From Bacteroidota bacterium (GTDB taxonomy: Bacteria > Bacteroidota > Ignavibacteria > Ignavibacteriales > Melioribacteraceae): a DNA stretch of 26,947 bases. This document shows, one piece after another, positions 15,850-23,198 of this stretch (positions within the stretch are counted from its first letter, which is position 1; each line of letters opens with the position of its first letter). The notes under the pieces were generated by a model. The model was not told where the DNA came from. It did no database searches and saw only the letters and a list, made by a program, of their open reading frames with translations. Position numbers and translations under genes: made by a program. Location: the NCBI GenBank assembly GCA_023447335.1, contig JAEXOD010000018.1, forward strand, positions 1 to 26,947. Reading direction: 5' to 3'.

Positions 15850-16664
15850 ACGAAAAACGTATGACTGATGAACATTTCGAACAAATTATTCAAGAAGAAA
15901 ATATTTGTGTAAAAGAAAATATAGTTTATGAAAAACCGGAAACTTTATTAGATACTCCTATGCACTATTGTCCGGGATGCGGTCATGGTGTAGCACATAG
16001 GATTTTAGCGGAAGTTATTGATGAATTAGGTATTCAAAGTGAAACTATTGGTGTAGCTCCGGTAGGCTGCAGCGTGTTTGCTTATAATTATTTAAATGTT
16101 GATATGACACAGGCACCACACGGACGTGCTAGTGCCTCCGCAACCGGTATTAAACGTGTTCTTCCCGAAAAATATGTATTCTCTTATCAAGGAGATGGGG
16201 ATTTAGCTGCAATTGGCACGGGAGAAACTATTCATACTTGTAATCGTGGCGAAAATATTTTAATTATTTTCATAAACAACGGTATTTATGGAATGACAGG
16301 GGGTCAAATGGCACCTACTACATTGCCTGCAATGAAATCAACAACTTCTCCATACGGAAGAGATATTGTAACAATGGGTTATCCTTTGAAAATTACAGAA
16401 TTAATTGCTCAATTACCGGGTACTTATTATGTTACAAGACAAGCAGTTAATAAACCGGTTAATGTTAGAAAGGCAAAAGCGGCTATTAAAAAAGGATTTG
16501 AATATCAAAAACTTAATAAAGGGACATGTTTTGTAGAAATAGTTTCAAACTGTCCTTCAAACTGGAAAATGAATCCGGTACAAGCTAATAAATGGTTAGA
16601 AGAGAACATGTTACCATACTATCCATTAGGTGATATTAAAACCCCGAGCGGGAAGGAGAAATAG
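15846..16664 (+). CDS. 2-oxoacid:ferredoxin oxidoreductase beta (TPP-binding) subunit
   Basis: 272 residues. CPGCGHG (42-48) is the conserved opening of the TPP domain, and GDGD (116-119) followed by LAAIGTGETIHTCNRG and FINN is the diphosphate/Mg2+ site. GIYGMTGGQMAPTT is typical of beta subunits. It has no additional iron-sulfur cluster motif of its own; in this class the delta subunit supplies the clusters. The N-terminus is about 35 residues longer than minimal beta subunits, with an acidic lead. The start is firmly placed: AGGAGGT lies 5 bases before the ATG, and the ATG overlaps the alpha stop (ATGA). The protein forms the active-site half facing VorB. Confidence 0.9.
   Translation: MNEKRMTDEHFEQIIQEENICVKENIVYEKPETLLDTPMHYCPGCGHGVAHRILAEVIDELGIQSETIGVAPVGCSVFAYNYLNVDMTQAPHGRASASATGIKRVLPEKYVFSYQGDGDLAAIGTGETIHTCNRGENILIIFINNGIYGMTGGQMAPTTLPAMKSTTSPYGRDIVTMGYPLKITELIAQLPGTYYVTRQAVNKPVNVRKAKAAIKKGFEYQKLNKGTCFVEIVSNCPSNWKMNPVQANKWLEENMLPYYPLGDIKTPSGKEK
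16653..16658 (+). promoter_or_regulatory. Ribosome binding site deciding the gamma-subunit start
   Basis: AAGGAG lies 7 bases upstream of ATG 16666, inside the last beta-subunit codons. It supports this ATG over the in-frame GTG at 16630, which would add twelve residues without counterpart in gamma subunits. Confidence 0.65.
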
Positions 16665-16665
16665 C

Positions 16666-17202
16666 ATGAATGAAGAAATTGTAATTGCCGGATTCGGCGG
16701 TCAAGGCGTATTATCTATGGGAATGATTTTATGTTATGCAGGTATAATGGAGAATAAAGAAGTTAGCTGGATGCCTTCATATGGACCGGAAATGAGAGGT
16801 GGTACAGCTAATTGTATAACAATTATTAGTGATTCAAAGATTAGTTCTCCTATAATTTCGAAATTTGATACAGTAATTGCATTAAATCAACCTTCGATCG
16901 ATAAATTTGAAAGTGCTGTAAAAACCGGTGGATTGTTGATATATGATAGCACTAATGTAATTAAAAAACCAACTAGAAGTGATATTAATATTTATTCAAT
17001 TGAAGCAAGTAATGAAGCTGCTAAAATGAATAATACAAAAGTACTTAATATGATCATGCTTGGTGCTTATCTAAAAAAGAAACCTATTATTTCAATCGAG
17101 AATATTATAGAAGGATTAAGAAAAGTATTACCGGAGAGATATCATAATTTATTACCCGCAAACGAAGCTGCATTAAAAAAAGGAATGGAATTAATCAGCT
17201 AG
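16666..17202 (+). CDS. 2-oxoacid:ferredoxin oxidoreductase gamma subunit
   Basis: 178 residues from ATG 16666. The protein begins with IVIAGFGGQGVLSMGMIL and continues with SWMPSYGPEMRGGTANC, the classic gamma-domain (POR/KOR domain III) signature that contacts CoA. The C-terminal helix pair (LPERYHNLLPANEAALKKG) is also typical. The length agrees with stand-alone gamma subunits. It is the last gene of the operon, one base after the beta stop, and is followed by an intrinsic terminator 18 bases after its stop. With the three preceding genes it completes a four-subunit enzyme; no CoA-ligase or transcription factor gene is attached. Confidence 0.9.
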   Translation: MNEEIVIAGFGGQGVLSMGMILCYAGIMENKEVSWMPSYGPEMRGGTANCITIISDSKISSPIISKFDTVIALNQPSIDKFESAVKTGGLLIYDSTNVIKKPTRSDINIYSIEASNEAAKMNNTKVLNMIMLGAYLKKKPIISIENIIEGLRKVLPERYHNLLPANEAALKKGMELIS

Positions 17203-17219
17203 TAAAATTTATTAGATTT

Positions 17220-17253
17220 ATAGCCCACAATTTGAATATTGTGGGCTATTTTT
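17220..17253 (+). terminator. Intrinsic terminator of the 2-oxoacid oxidoreductase operon
   Basis: A perfect 12-base-pair stem, ATAGCCCACAAT (17220-17231) with ATTGTGGGCTAT (17238-17249), a 6-base loop, and a run of five T at 17249-17253. It lies 18 bases after the gamma stop and separates this operon from the envelope operon. Confidence 0.9.
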
Positions 17254-17389
17254 GTCTCTAAAGTTATCAAATTATTAAATCAAAAAAATTAAAAAAAAAT
17301 ATCAAAAAAAATATGTTAAAAATTAAACTTTTATTTGTATATTGAAAGGCTAAATTTTTAATGAAAAAGTAATTAAAGAACAATTTATT
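17254..17389. other. Leader region of the envelope operon
   Basis: A 136-base AT-rich gap with long A runs. It must contain the promoter for the T9SS cargo operon. TTTG (17334-17337) and TAAATTTT (17351-17358) resemble promoter boxes but their 13-base spacing is too short. No ribosome site is visible before ATG 17390, as often in Bacteroidota. Confidence 0.3.
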
Positions 17390-19474
17390 ATGAAGTTAAA
17401 ATTAACCCTAATTATCTGTATTATAATGTTTTATGCCGGTAGTTCTATCGGACAGGAACAAATTTTTCAAAAAACAATGGATGACGATAATTCAAAATAT
17501 ACCAATGTCGGGGATATCGGAATAACCATAACAAACTTTGGCTTATATGGTCATGGTTTTTCTAAGTGGCCAAATCAACCATCATGCGAATATCCGATCG
17601 GAAGCGGTATCGAACATATTTTTGATGGTGGTTTATGGGTAGGCGCTTACTATAAAAGTAGCGGAGCTAACGGAGAAGGTAGAATTACCGGTCCTTGGGT
17701 TACAACGGGATCTGTGGATGCATCTTCAGTTTCGGTAAGAGGAGGAGGCTTCGAATATACTAATACTACCGGTTCAAGAATTATTGAAAGGTCGAGTTTG
17801 GTTGATTCAAAATTCTTTAGTCCGGAAGCCGTATCTCATCAAGATTTTTTCTGTATCTATTCTGATACTAGTAAATATCTTTCTAATGGTGAATTAATTA
17901 CTGATCATGAGCCTTTAGGTATTGTAGTTCGTCAAGAATCATATGCATGGAATTTTCCTTTTGCAAATGCGTTTGTAATAATGAATTATTGGATTAAAAA
18001 TACATCTGCTAAATACTTAGATAGTATTTATGTCGGAATCTGGACTGATGCAGTGGTAAGAAATACTAATATTACATCACCGCGATCCGGTTCTGCTTTC
18101 TTCAATAAGGGAGGAAATAGCTATAATGATAGTTTAAAAATTGCATATGAGTTTGATGCTGCCGGTGATTTAGGTTTCAGTGACAGTTATATTGGTATTC
18201 AATATTTAGGCTCAAATAACACCGGTGAATTACCTCATTATGTTTCCTGGCAATATAAAAATACGTCCAACCCTAACTTTTTTGCTCCGACAACGGATAT
18301 TGAAAGGTTTAGAAAGATGGCAGGTTTTTTTGGCGGTAATAACGTGTTTGGAGAAGGAATTGATCCTGCCGTTTTAAAACAACCTAGTAATAGATCTATG
18401 TTACTAACTGCCGGTCCGTTTAATCATATTGCTCCCGGTGATTCATTAAATGTTACTTTTGCGTTTGTTGCAGCAAAAAAATATGGTCCTGATTTAGCAA
18501 GTTTTGATACTGAAGTACAAAAAACAAATTTATATGCTAATGCCGGATGGGCTATTCGTGCATATAACGGAGAAGATAGAAATGGGAACGGCGTTTTAGA
18601 TCCCGGAGAAGATTCTGACGGTAACGGAAAAATTACACGATATATTTTACCGGCACCACCTAACTCACCAAAAGTTAAAGTTGTACCCGAGAGTCAAAAA
18701 ATAACAATTTATTGGGATAAAAGAGCAGAATATTCGATTGATCCCATTAGCGGAAAAAAAGATTTCGAAGGGTATAGATTATATAGAACAAACGCAGGGT
18801 ATGATTTAACTGCTTCCCAAAACTTAACAGCAGCATTAGTTAAAATTGCCGAATTTGATAGTATGGCAAATAATTTGGGATACAATACCGGATTTACTCA
18901 AATTGAATTATCTGAACCGGTTACATTTCCTAATGATACTGCAAAGTATTATTATAAATTTGAGATTGAAAATTTATTAAATGGCTGGCAATATACATTT
19001 ACGGTTACTGCATTTGATAAAGGAGATACTGAGAATAAAATAGAGAGTCTTGAATCATCTTCTATAGCAAATGCACAAAGAGTTATTCCCGGATCTATTC
19101 CTACAAGTGATGCTAATGTAAAAGTAGGTGTTTATCCAAATCCATATTATGGCGAAGCGTATTGGGACGGAAATTCTGAAAGATTAAGAAAAATTCATTT
19201 TTATAATTTGCCTGCCGAGTGTGAAATTGTAGTTTATACTCTTTCGGGAGATATTGTAAAAAGAATTGAACATTCGTCAACTAGTAACGGAAGTGATGTT
19301 CGTTGGTTTGAAGTTTATGCAAAAGACGGAAAGCAAATTATGACAGGGGGGGAACATCCTTGGGATTTAATTACTGATGACGATCAAGCTATTGCAACCG
19401 GATTATATTTGTTTTCTGTGAAAGACAAAATAAGCGGTGAAGTTAAAACAGGAAAATTTTTAGTTATAAAATAA
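17390..19474 (+). CDS. Large secreted protein with fibronectin-like domain and T9SS-type C-terminus
   Basis: 694 residues. A signal peptide (about 1-21, ...SSIGQ) leads into a long beta-rich N-terminal region (about 30-390) without a recognised domain. Residues 395-414 hold a calcium-loop motif (DRNGNGVLDPGEDSDGNGK), like dockerin or thrombospondin type 3 loops. About 424-560 looks like a fibronectin type III domain (ITIYWDKRAE...FEGYRLYRT). The C-terminus, from about 577, carries YPNPY at 582-586 and ends GLYLFSVKD...GKFLVIK, a type A-like T9SS sorting domain. So it is probably exported through the outer membrane and retained at the surface. It is the first gene of a run that includes a PorV-family gene. 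Function unknown; adhesin-like or structural by architecture. Confidence 0.78.
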   Translation: MKLKLTLIICIIMFYAGSSIGQEQIFQKTMDDDNSKYTNVGDIGITITNFGLYGHGFSKWPNQPSCEYPIGSGIEHIFDGGLWVGAYYKSSGANGEGRITGPWVTTGSVDASSVSVRGGGFEYTNTTGSRIIERSSLVDSKFFSPEAVSHQDFFCIYSDTSKYLSNGELITDHEPLGIVVRQESYAWNFPFANAFVIMNYWIKNTSAKYLDSIYVGIWTDAVVRNTNITSPRSGSAFFNKGGNSYNDSLKIAYEFDAAGDLGFSDSYIGIQYLGSNNTGELPHYVSWQYKNTSNPNFFAPTTDIERFRKMAGFFGGNNVFGEGIDPAVLKQPSNRSMLLTAGPFNHIAPGDSLNVTFAFVAAKKYGPDLASFDTEVQKTNLYANAGWAIRAYNGEDRNGNGVLDPGEDSDGNGKITRYILPAPPNSPKVKVVPESQKITIYWDKRAEYSIDPISGKKDFEGYRLYRTNAGYDLTASQNLTAALVKIAEFDSMANNLGYNTGFTQIELSEPVTFPNDTAKYYYKFEIENLLNGWQYTFTVTAFDKGDTENKIESLESSSIANAQRVIPGSIPTSDANVKVGVYPNPYYGEAYWDGNSERLRKIHFYNLPAECEIVVYTLSGDIVKRIEHSSTSNGSDVRWFEVYAKDGKQIMTGGEHPWDLITDDDQAIATGLYLFSVKDKISGEVKTGKFLVIK

Positions 19475-19488
19475 TATATAGGTGAAGT

Positions 19489-21594
19489 ATGAAAAAATTG
19501 GTTTTATTGATGATAGGTTTTATTTTGTGCGGAATTCAGTTAAATGCACAAAATATTCCTCAAATTACGATTAAGGATATACAATTTATACATCCTGATT
19601 CATTAATGATTGCACCCCATGACTATAAATCTCCTTTCGAGGGAGATACTGTTATTGTTGAAGGTGTTGTTACGGTAGCTCCCAGATATGGTGCAAATCC
19701 TGATAGCAGTAATATTATAAGAGCTGGTGCTACTGAACAATTATTATTAGTGGATCCTAATAATCCTGCTTATTCTGGTATTCTTGTAAGATATATCGGA
19801 ACAGATGCAAGTGATTTTAAAATTTTGGATACCGGTATGGTAATTAGAGTTAAAGGTGTTGTGAGTGAATATTTTACTACTACACAATTTAATGTTACTG
19901 AATTTACAGGTTCTGACGTAATCGGAATTACTGAACGTCCAAAACCAACGTTAATTACTTTGGATTCATTGGCAGTAACAGGTTCATTTAATCCAAATTA
20001 TTTAGCCGAAAAATGGGAAGGAATGTATGTAGAAGTGAGAAATGTAACTACTAGTGACCCTGGTGCAACCGGTGGCGGTAGTTTTACAGTTTTTGATGAA
20101 AACGGTACTCAAGTTAATATTGGTCGTGCTTCAACTTGGATAAATACTGCACCGGCTCCGTTAGCAGGTACTAAATTAGAATATGTTAGAGGATATGTTG
20201 AATCCAGAAACAATCTAGCTAACGGATGGTTTATAATTAATCCATGTTATAGAGATGATATAAAATATGGTGACATTATTCCTCCACGCGTTACTAATGT
20301 AACACGTAATAAAGCTTATGCAGGATTTAATGAAGCAATAACCGTATCTGCAAAAATTAAAGATCCTGACGGTACAATTTCAAGCGCAAAGATTTACTAT
20401 AAAACTGAAACCGGTCAATTTCAAACTATTGATATGACTCTTTCACAAGGTGATACAATTTATTCCGGTACAATTCCGGGTCAACCTTCTGAATCTTTAA
20501 TAGCTTATTATATTGAAGCTAAAGATAATAATAATGCAGTATCAACAAATCCAACTAATAATACTACAAATTTATATTTTTATCATGTATTAAATAGACC
20601 TTTAACAATTAAAGATGTTCAATACAGTCCTTTTGGCGGTGGATTTAGTGGTTACAATGGTTTTGAGGTTACTGTAACCGGTGTTGTTACTGCAGATACT
20701 ACTGATTTGGAAGGAGACGGAGGTTCACAAGGTCCTCAAGTATTTATGCAAAGCGGAAAAGGTGCTTGGTCAGGTATTCGTTTATTCGGAACCGAAGCAT
20801 TAAAATTAAAACGTGGTGACAATATTACCGTTAAAGGTATTGTTAATGAGAACTATAGTGTTACAGAGATAAAAGGTTTAGATTTGCCGGCAAATGTTGT
20901 AGTTAATAGTACCGGGAATCCATCACCTGATCCAATAGTACTTTCAACACAGACAATTGGTGTATTGACAAACGGAAAATTACCTGCAGAATCATACGAA
21001 GGTGTATTAGTAAAATATGAAAATATTACGGTAACAGATGACAATGCTGATGGTGAAAGTGGACCTGTTACAAACAACTACGGTGAAATTTATGTAGCTG
21101 ATGCTAGTAATATTCAAACAAGAATTGAAATGCAAGAAGGAACTCATAGTTTCCATAATTCATGGAACGGATTAACTTCTGCTAATACTATTAAGGTAAA
21201 AACTACAGATACTTTTGAAAGCCTCACCGGTATTTTATCATTCTCTTTCAGTAATTATAAATTATTACCTCGTAAAAATGATGATTTTATAGGGTTTATT
21301 TCTGATGTAAAAGATGATAGTGAAATTCCTAGTACATATAGTGTTAACCAAAATTATCCAAATCCTTTTAATCCATCTACAACAATTGAATTTTCTATTC
21401 CGGAAGCATCTTTTGTTAGCTTAAAAATTTACAATTCAATTGGTCAAGAAGTAACAACATTAGTAAATGGTTATTTAAATAGAGGTTTGCATAAATTTAA
21501 CTTTAATGCAAGTAAATTATCAAGCGGTGTATATTTCTATAGAGTAGAATCAGGTAAATTTAATACTGTTAAAAAAATGGTATTAATGAAATAA
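19489..21594 (+). CDS. Secreted protein with duplicated OB-fold-like domains and T9SS sorting domain
   Basis: 701 residues with a signal peptide (about 1-20, LNAQ). Two homologous segments, about 24-262 and 374-605, each open with ITIKDIQF or LTIKDVQY and contain V-x-V-x-GVV...(I/V)-x-VKG(V/I)V, resembling the OB-fold-like units found in extracellular nuclease-type and lamin-tail-type proteins. Between them (265-370) lies an Ig/FN3-like domain (VTVSAKIKDPDGTISSAKIYYK). The C-terminal 80 residues hold NYPNPFNPST (621-630) and SSGVYFYRVESG...KKMVLMK, a textbook type A T9SS sorting domain. No nuclease catalytic domain is present. GGTGAAG gives a ribosome site before ATG 19489. It follows the first cargo gene by 14 bases. 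Probably a surface protein; ligand unknown. Confidence 0.82.
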   Translation: MKKLVLLMIGFILCGIQLNAQNIPQITIKDIQFIHPDSLMIAPHDYKSPFEGDTVIVEGVVTVAPRYGANPDSSNIIRAGATEQLLLVDPNNPAYSGILVRYIGTDASDFKILDTGMVIRVKGVVSEYFTTTQFNVTEFTGSDVIGITERPKPTLITLDSLAVTGSFNPNYLAEKWEGMYVEVRNVTTSDPGATGGGSFTVFDENGTQVNIGRASTWINTAPAPLAGTKLEYVRGYVESRNNLANGWFIINPCYRDDIKYGDIIPPRVTNVTRNKAYAGFNEAITVSAKIKDPDGTISSAKIYYKTETGQFQTIDMTLSQGDTIYSGTIPGQPSESLIAYYIEAKDNNNAVSTNPTNNTTNLYFYHVLNRPLTIKDVQYSPFGGGFSGYNGFEVTVTGVVTADTTDLEGDGGSQGPQVFMQSGKGAWSGIRLFGTEALKLKRGDNITVKGIVNENYSVTEIKGLDLPANVVVNSTGNPSPDPIVLSTQTIGVLTNGKLPAESYEGVLVKYENITVTDDNADGESGPVTNNYGEIYVADASNIQTRIEMQEGTHSFHNSWNGLTSANTIKVKTTDTFESLTGILSFSFSNYKLLPRKNDDFIGFISDVKDDSEIPSTYSVNQNYPNPFNPSTTIEFSIPEASFVSLKIYNSIGQEVTTLVNGYLNRGLHKFNFNASKLSSGVYFYRVESGKFNTVKKMVLMK

Positions 21595-21595
21595 T

Positions 21596-21622
21596 TTTAG
21601 GGAGGGATAAGTCCCTCCTAAA
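21596..21622 (+). other. Strong intergenic hairpin between cargo and lipoprotein genes
   Basis: TTTAGGGAGGGA (21596-21607) pairs with TCCCTCCTAAA (21612-21622) around a TAAG tetraloop: seven perfect base pairs, one bulged G (21600), then four A-T pairs. No T run follows, so it is not a standard intrinsic terminator. It could partly terminate, stabilise a 3' end or be a processing site, lowering expression of the downstream lipoprotein and receptor. Confidence 0.55.
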
Positions 21623-21644
21623 TATAAAATAAATTAGACGTTTT

Positions 21645-23198
21645 ATGATTAAATATTATCTTACAATTTTGTTTTCTCTTGTATTATTAATCGGATGTAG
21701 TGAAGAAATATCCGATAATAAAAATCAAGATAAAGCTCCTAACACATTTTTGTTTTTGTATCCTGATGACGGAGCTGATTTAAATAGACAGAAAAGCCGT
21801 TTATCAGTTCACTGGTGGAGCGACGATCCGGATGGTGTTGTTATTGGTTATCTTTTTAAATGGGAAGGAATTGATGCTAATTGGTCTTTTACTACCAAAA
21901 ATGATAGCACATTCTCTTTACCGATTGGAACAGCTGATACAAATTATGTTTTTTTAGTTGCCTCAATTGATAACTCTGGAAACGGTGTTTTTGACGAACA
22001 AGTTATTTACAACGGTTCTAATATTGGTAGCGAGCCATATATCGATGCAAATAATAATGGCAGATACGATTTAGGTGAAGAATTTACAGATTTTGGAAAT
22101 ATTGATCCAACACCTGCAAATAGTAAATTTCCGATTAAAAATACTGCACCAACTATAAAATGGAATAAACTAAGTGTCCTTCCTTCAGAAACATACCCTG
22201 TAATTACATTAGGTTGGGATGCAGCTGATTTAGATGGTGATGAATCAATTATTGGTATCAATATTGCATTAAACGATACAAATAATTTTATAAAAATTAA
22301 AGGTTCTGCTAGATTAGTTACTTTACGTTGTAAAAATTATAATGATACAAATCCATTGATGGAAATATTAATTGATGGATTAGAAAATAATTTGCAATCC
22401 GAAAAGCTAACCGGTTTGAAACTAAATGATAATAATAAAATTTATATTCAATCTGTTGATATTAGCGGGGCAAAATCTCCATTCGCCGCCTTACCTGATG
22501 AAGGTATCAATTGGTTTGTAAGAAAACCTAAGGGTAAATTATTAATAGTTGATGATTATAATGGCGGAACTGCTGCAGAAAGTTTTTATTCTAGTGTATT
22601 TACTGAGATGCAAAATGGAGCACTAGTAAATAAATATGATATTTTTAATATGGAAAACATAAAATTACCTTATTCAAGTATCACATTTTTAGAAACCATT
22701 AAATTATTTAAATATATTTATTGGTACACTGATACTAGTCCTTCTATGGATTTAGCAGCTATTTCAACACAAAAATATATACAATCAGGCGGAAAAATCG
22801 CATTTTCTATGGTATTTCAAGATTCAAGCGATACATTCCCGTTTGATAAATCATATTTACAAAACTTTTTACCGATTGACTCATTAGGACAAAAAAGACC
22901 TCTAAACTTTTTAATTTCGGGAGCCACTTTATTGCCTTCTTCGGCTGGTAGCGGTTATCCTTTATTAAAAACATCTACAACAATTTCGTGGGTTAGAACA
23001 TACGGTCCTAATGCTTCGTCTTCAATTAAAGTTTATGATTTAACCAGTAACCAGCTTAACGGTAATATAGGATTTTTTGATCTTGGCAAAACTTTGTTTT
23101 TTGTCGGATTACCTTTACACCAATGTGACGGAAATGTCGGTTCTGTAAAACAATTATTAGAAAAAGTATTCTTTGAAGAATTTGGCTATAGCTTATGA
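21645..23198 (+). CDS. Lipoprotein with C-terminal amidotransferase-like fold, coupled to TonB receptor
   Basis: 517 residues. Signal with lipobox LIGC, lipidated C18. The N-terminal half is beta-rich with an Ig-like segment (SVHWWSDDPDGVVIGYLFKW), calcium-loop-like motifs (DNSGNGVFDE; DANNNGRYDLGEE) and a second Ig-like segment (VITLGWDAADLDGDES). From about 297 (GKLLIVDDYNGG) to the end, an alpha/beta pattern (KYIQSGGKIAFSMVF) resembles the class I glutamine amidotransferase/ThuA-like Rossmann fold used in many secreted proteins; catalytic Cys-His are not obvious. ATGA overlap joins it to the TonB-dependent receptor, the position that SusD holds in Sus systems, but no SusD features are seen. 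Probably an outer-membrane surface partner of the receptor; that is inference from coupling. Confidence 0.72.
   Translation: MIKYYLTILFSLVLLIGCSEEISDNKNQDKAPNTFLFLYPDDGADLNRQKSRLSVHWWSDDPDGVVIGYLFKWEGIDANWSFTTKNDSTFSLPIGTADTNYVFLVASIDNSGNGVFDEQVIYNGSNIGSEPYIDANNNGRYDLGEEFTDFGNIDPTPANSKFPIKNTAPTIKWNKLSVLPSETYPVITLGWDAADLDGDESIIGINIALNDTNNFIKIKGSARLVTLRCKNYNDTNPLMEILIDGLENNLQSEKLTGLKLNDNNKIYIQSVDISGAKSPFAALPDEGINWFVRKPKGKLLIVDDYNGGTAAESFYSSVFTEMQNGALVNKYDIFNMENIKLPYSSITFLETIKLFKYIYWYTDTSPSMDLAAISTQKYIQSGGKIAFSMVFQDSSDTFPFDKSYLQNFLPIDSLGQKRPLNFLISGATLLPSSAGSGYPLLKTSTTISWVRTYGPNASSSIKVYDLTSNQLNGNIGFFDLGKTLFFVGLPLHQCDGNVGSVKQLLEKVFFEEFGYSL

Noticed and set aside
21645..23198. SusD-type lipoprotein of a glycan uptake locus
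   Set aside because: Position fits SusD, but the sequence is beta-rich with Ig-like and Rossmann-like segments and shows no SusD helical repeats; no glycoside hydrolases or sensor genes are near.
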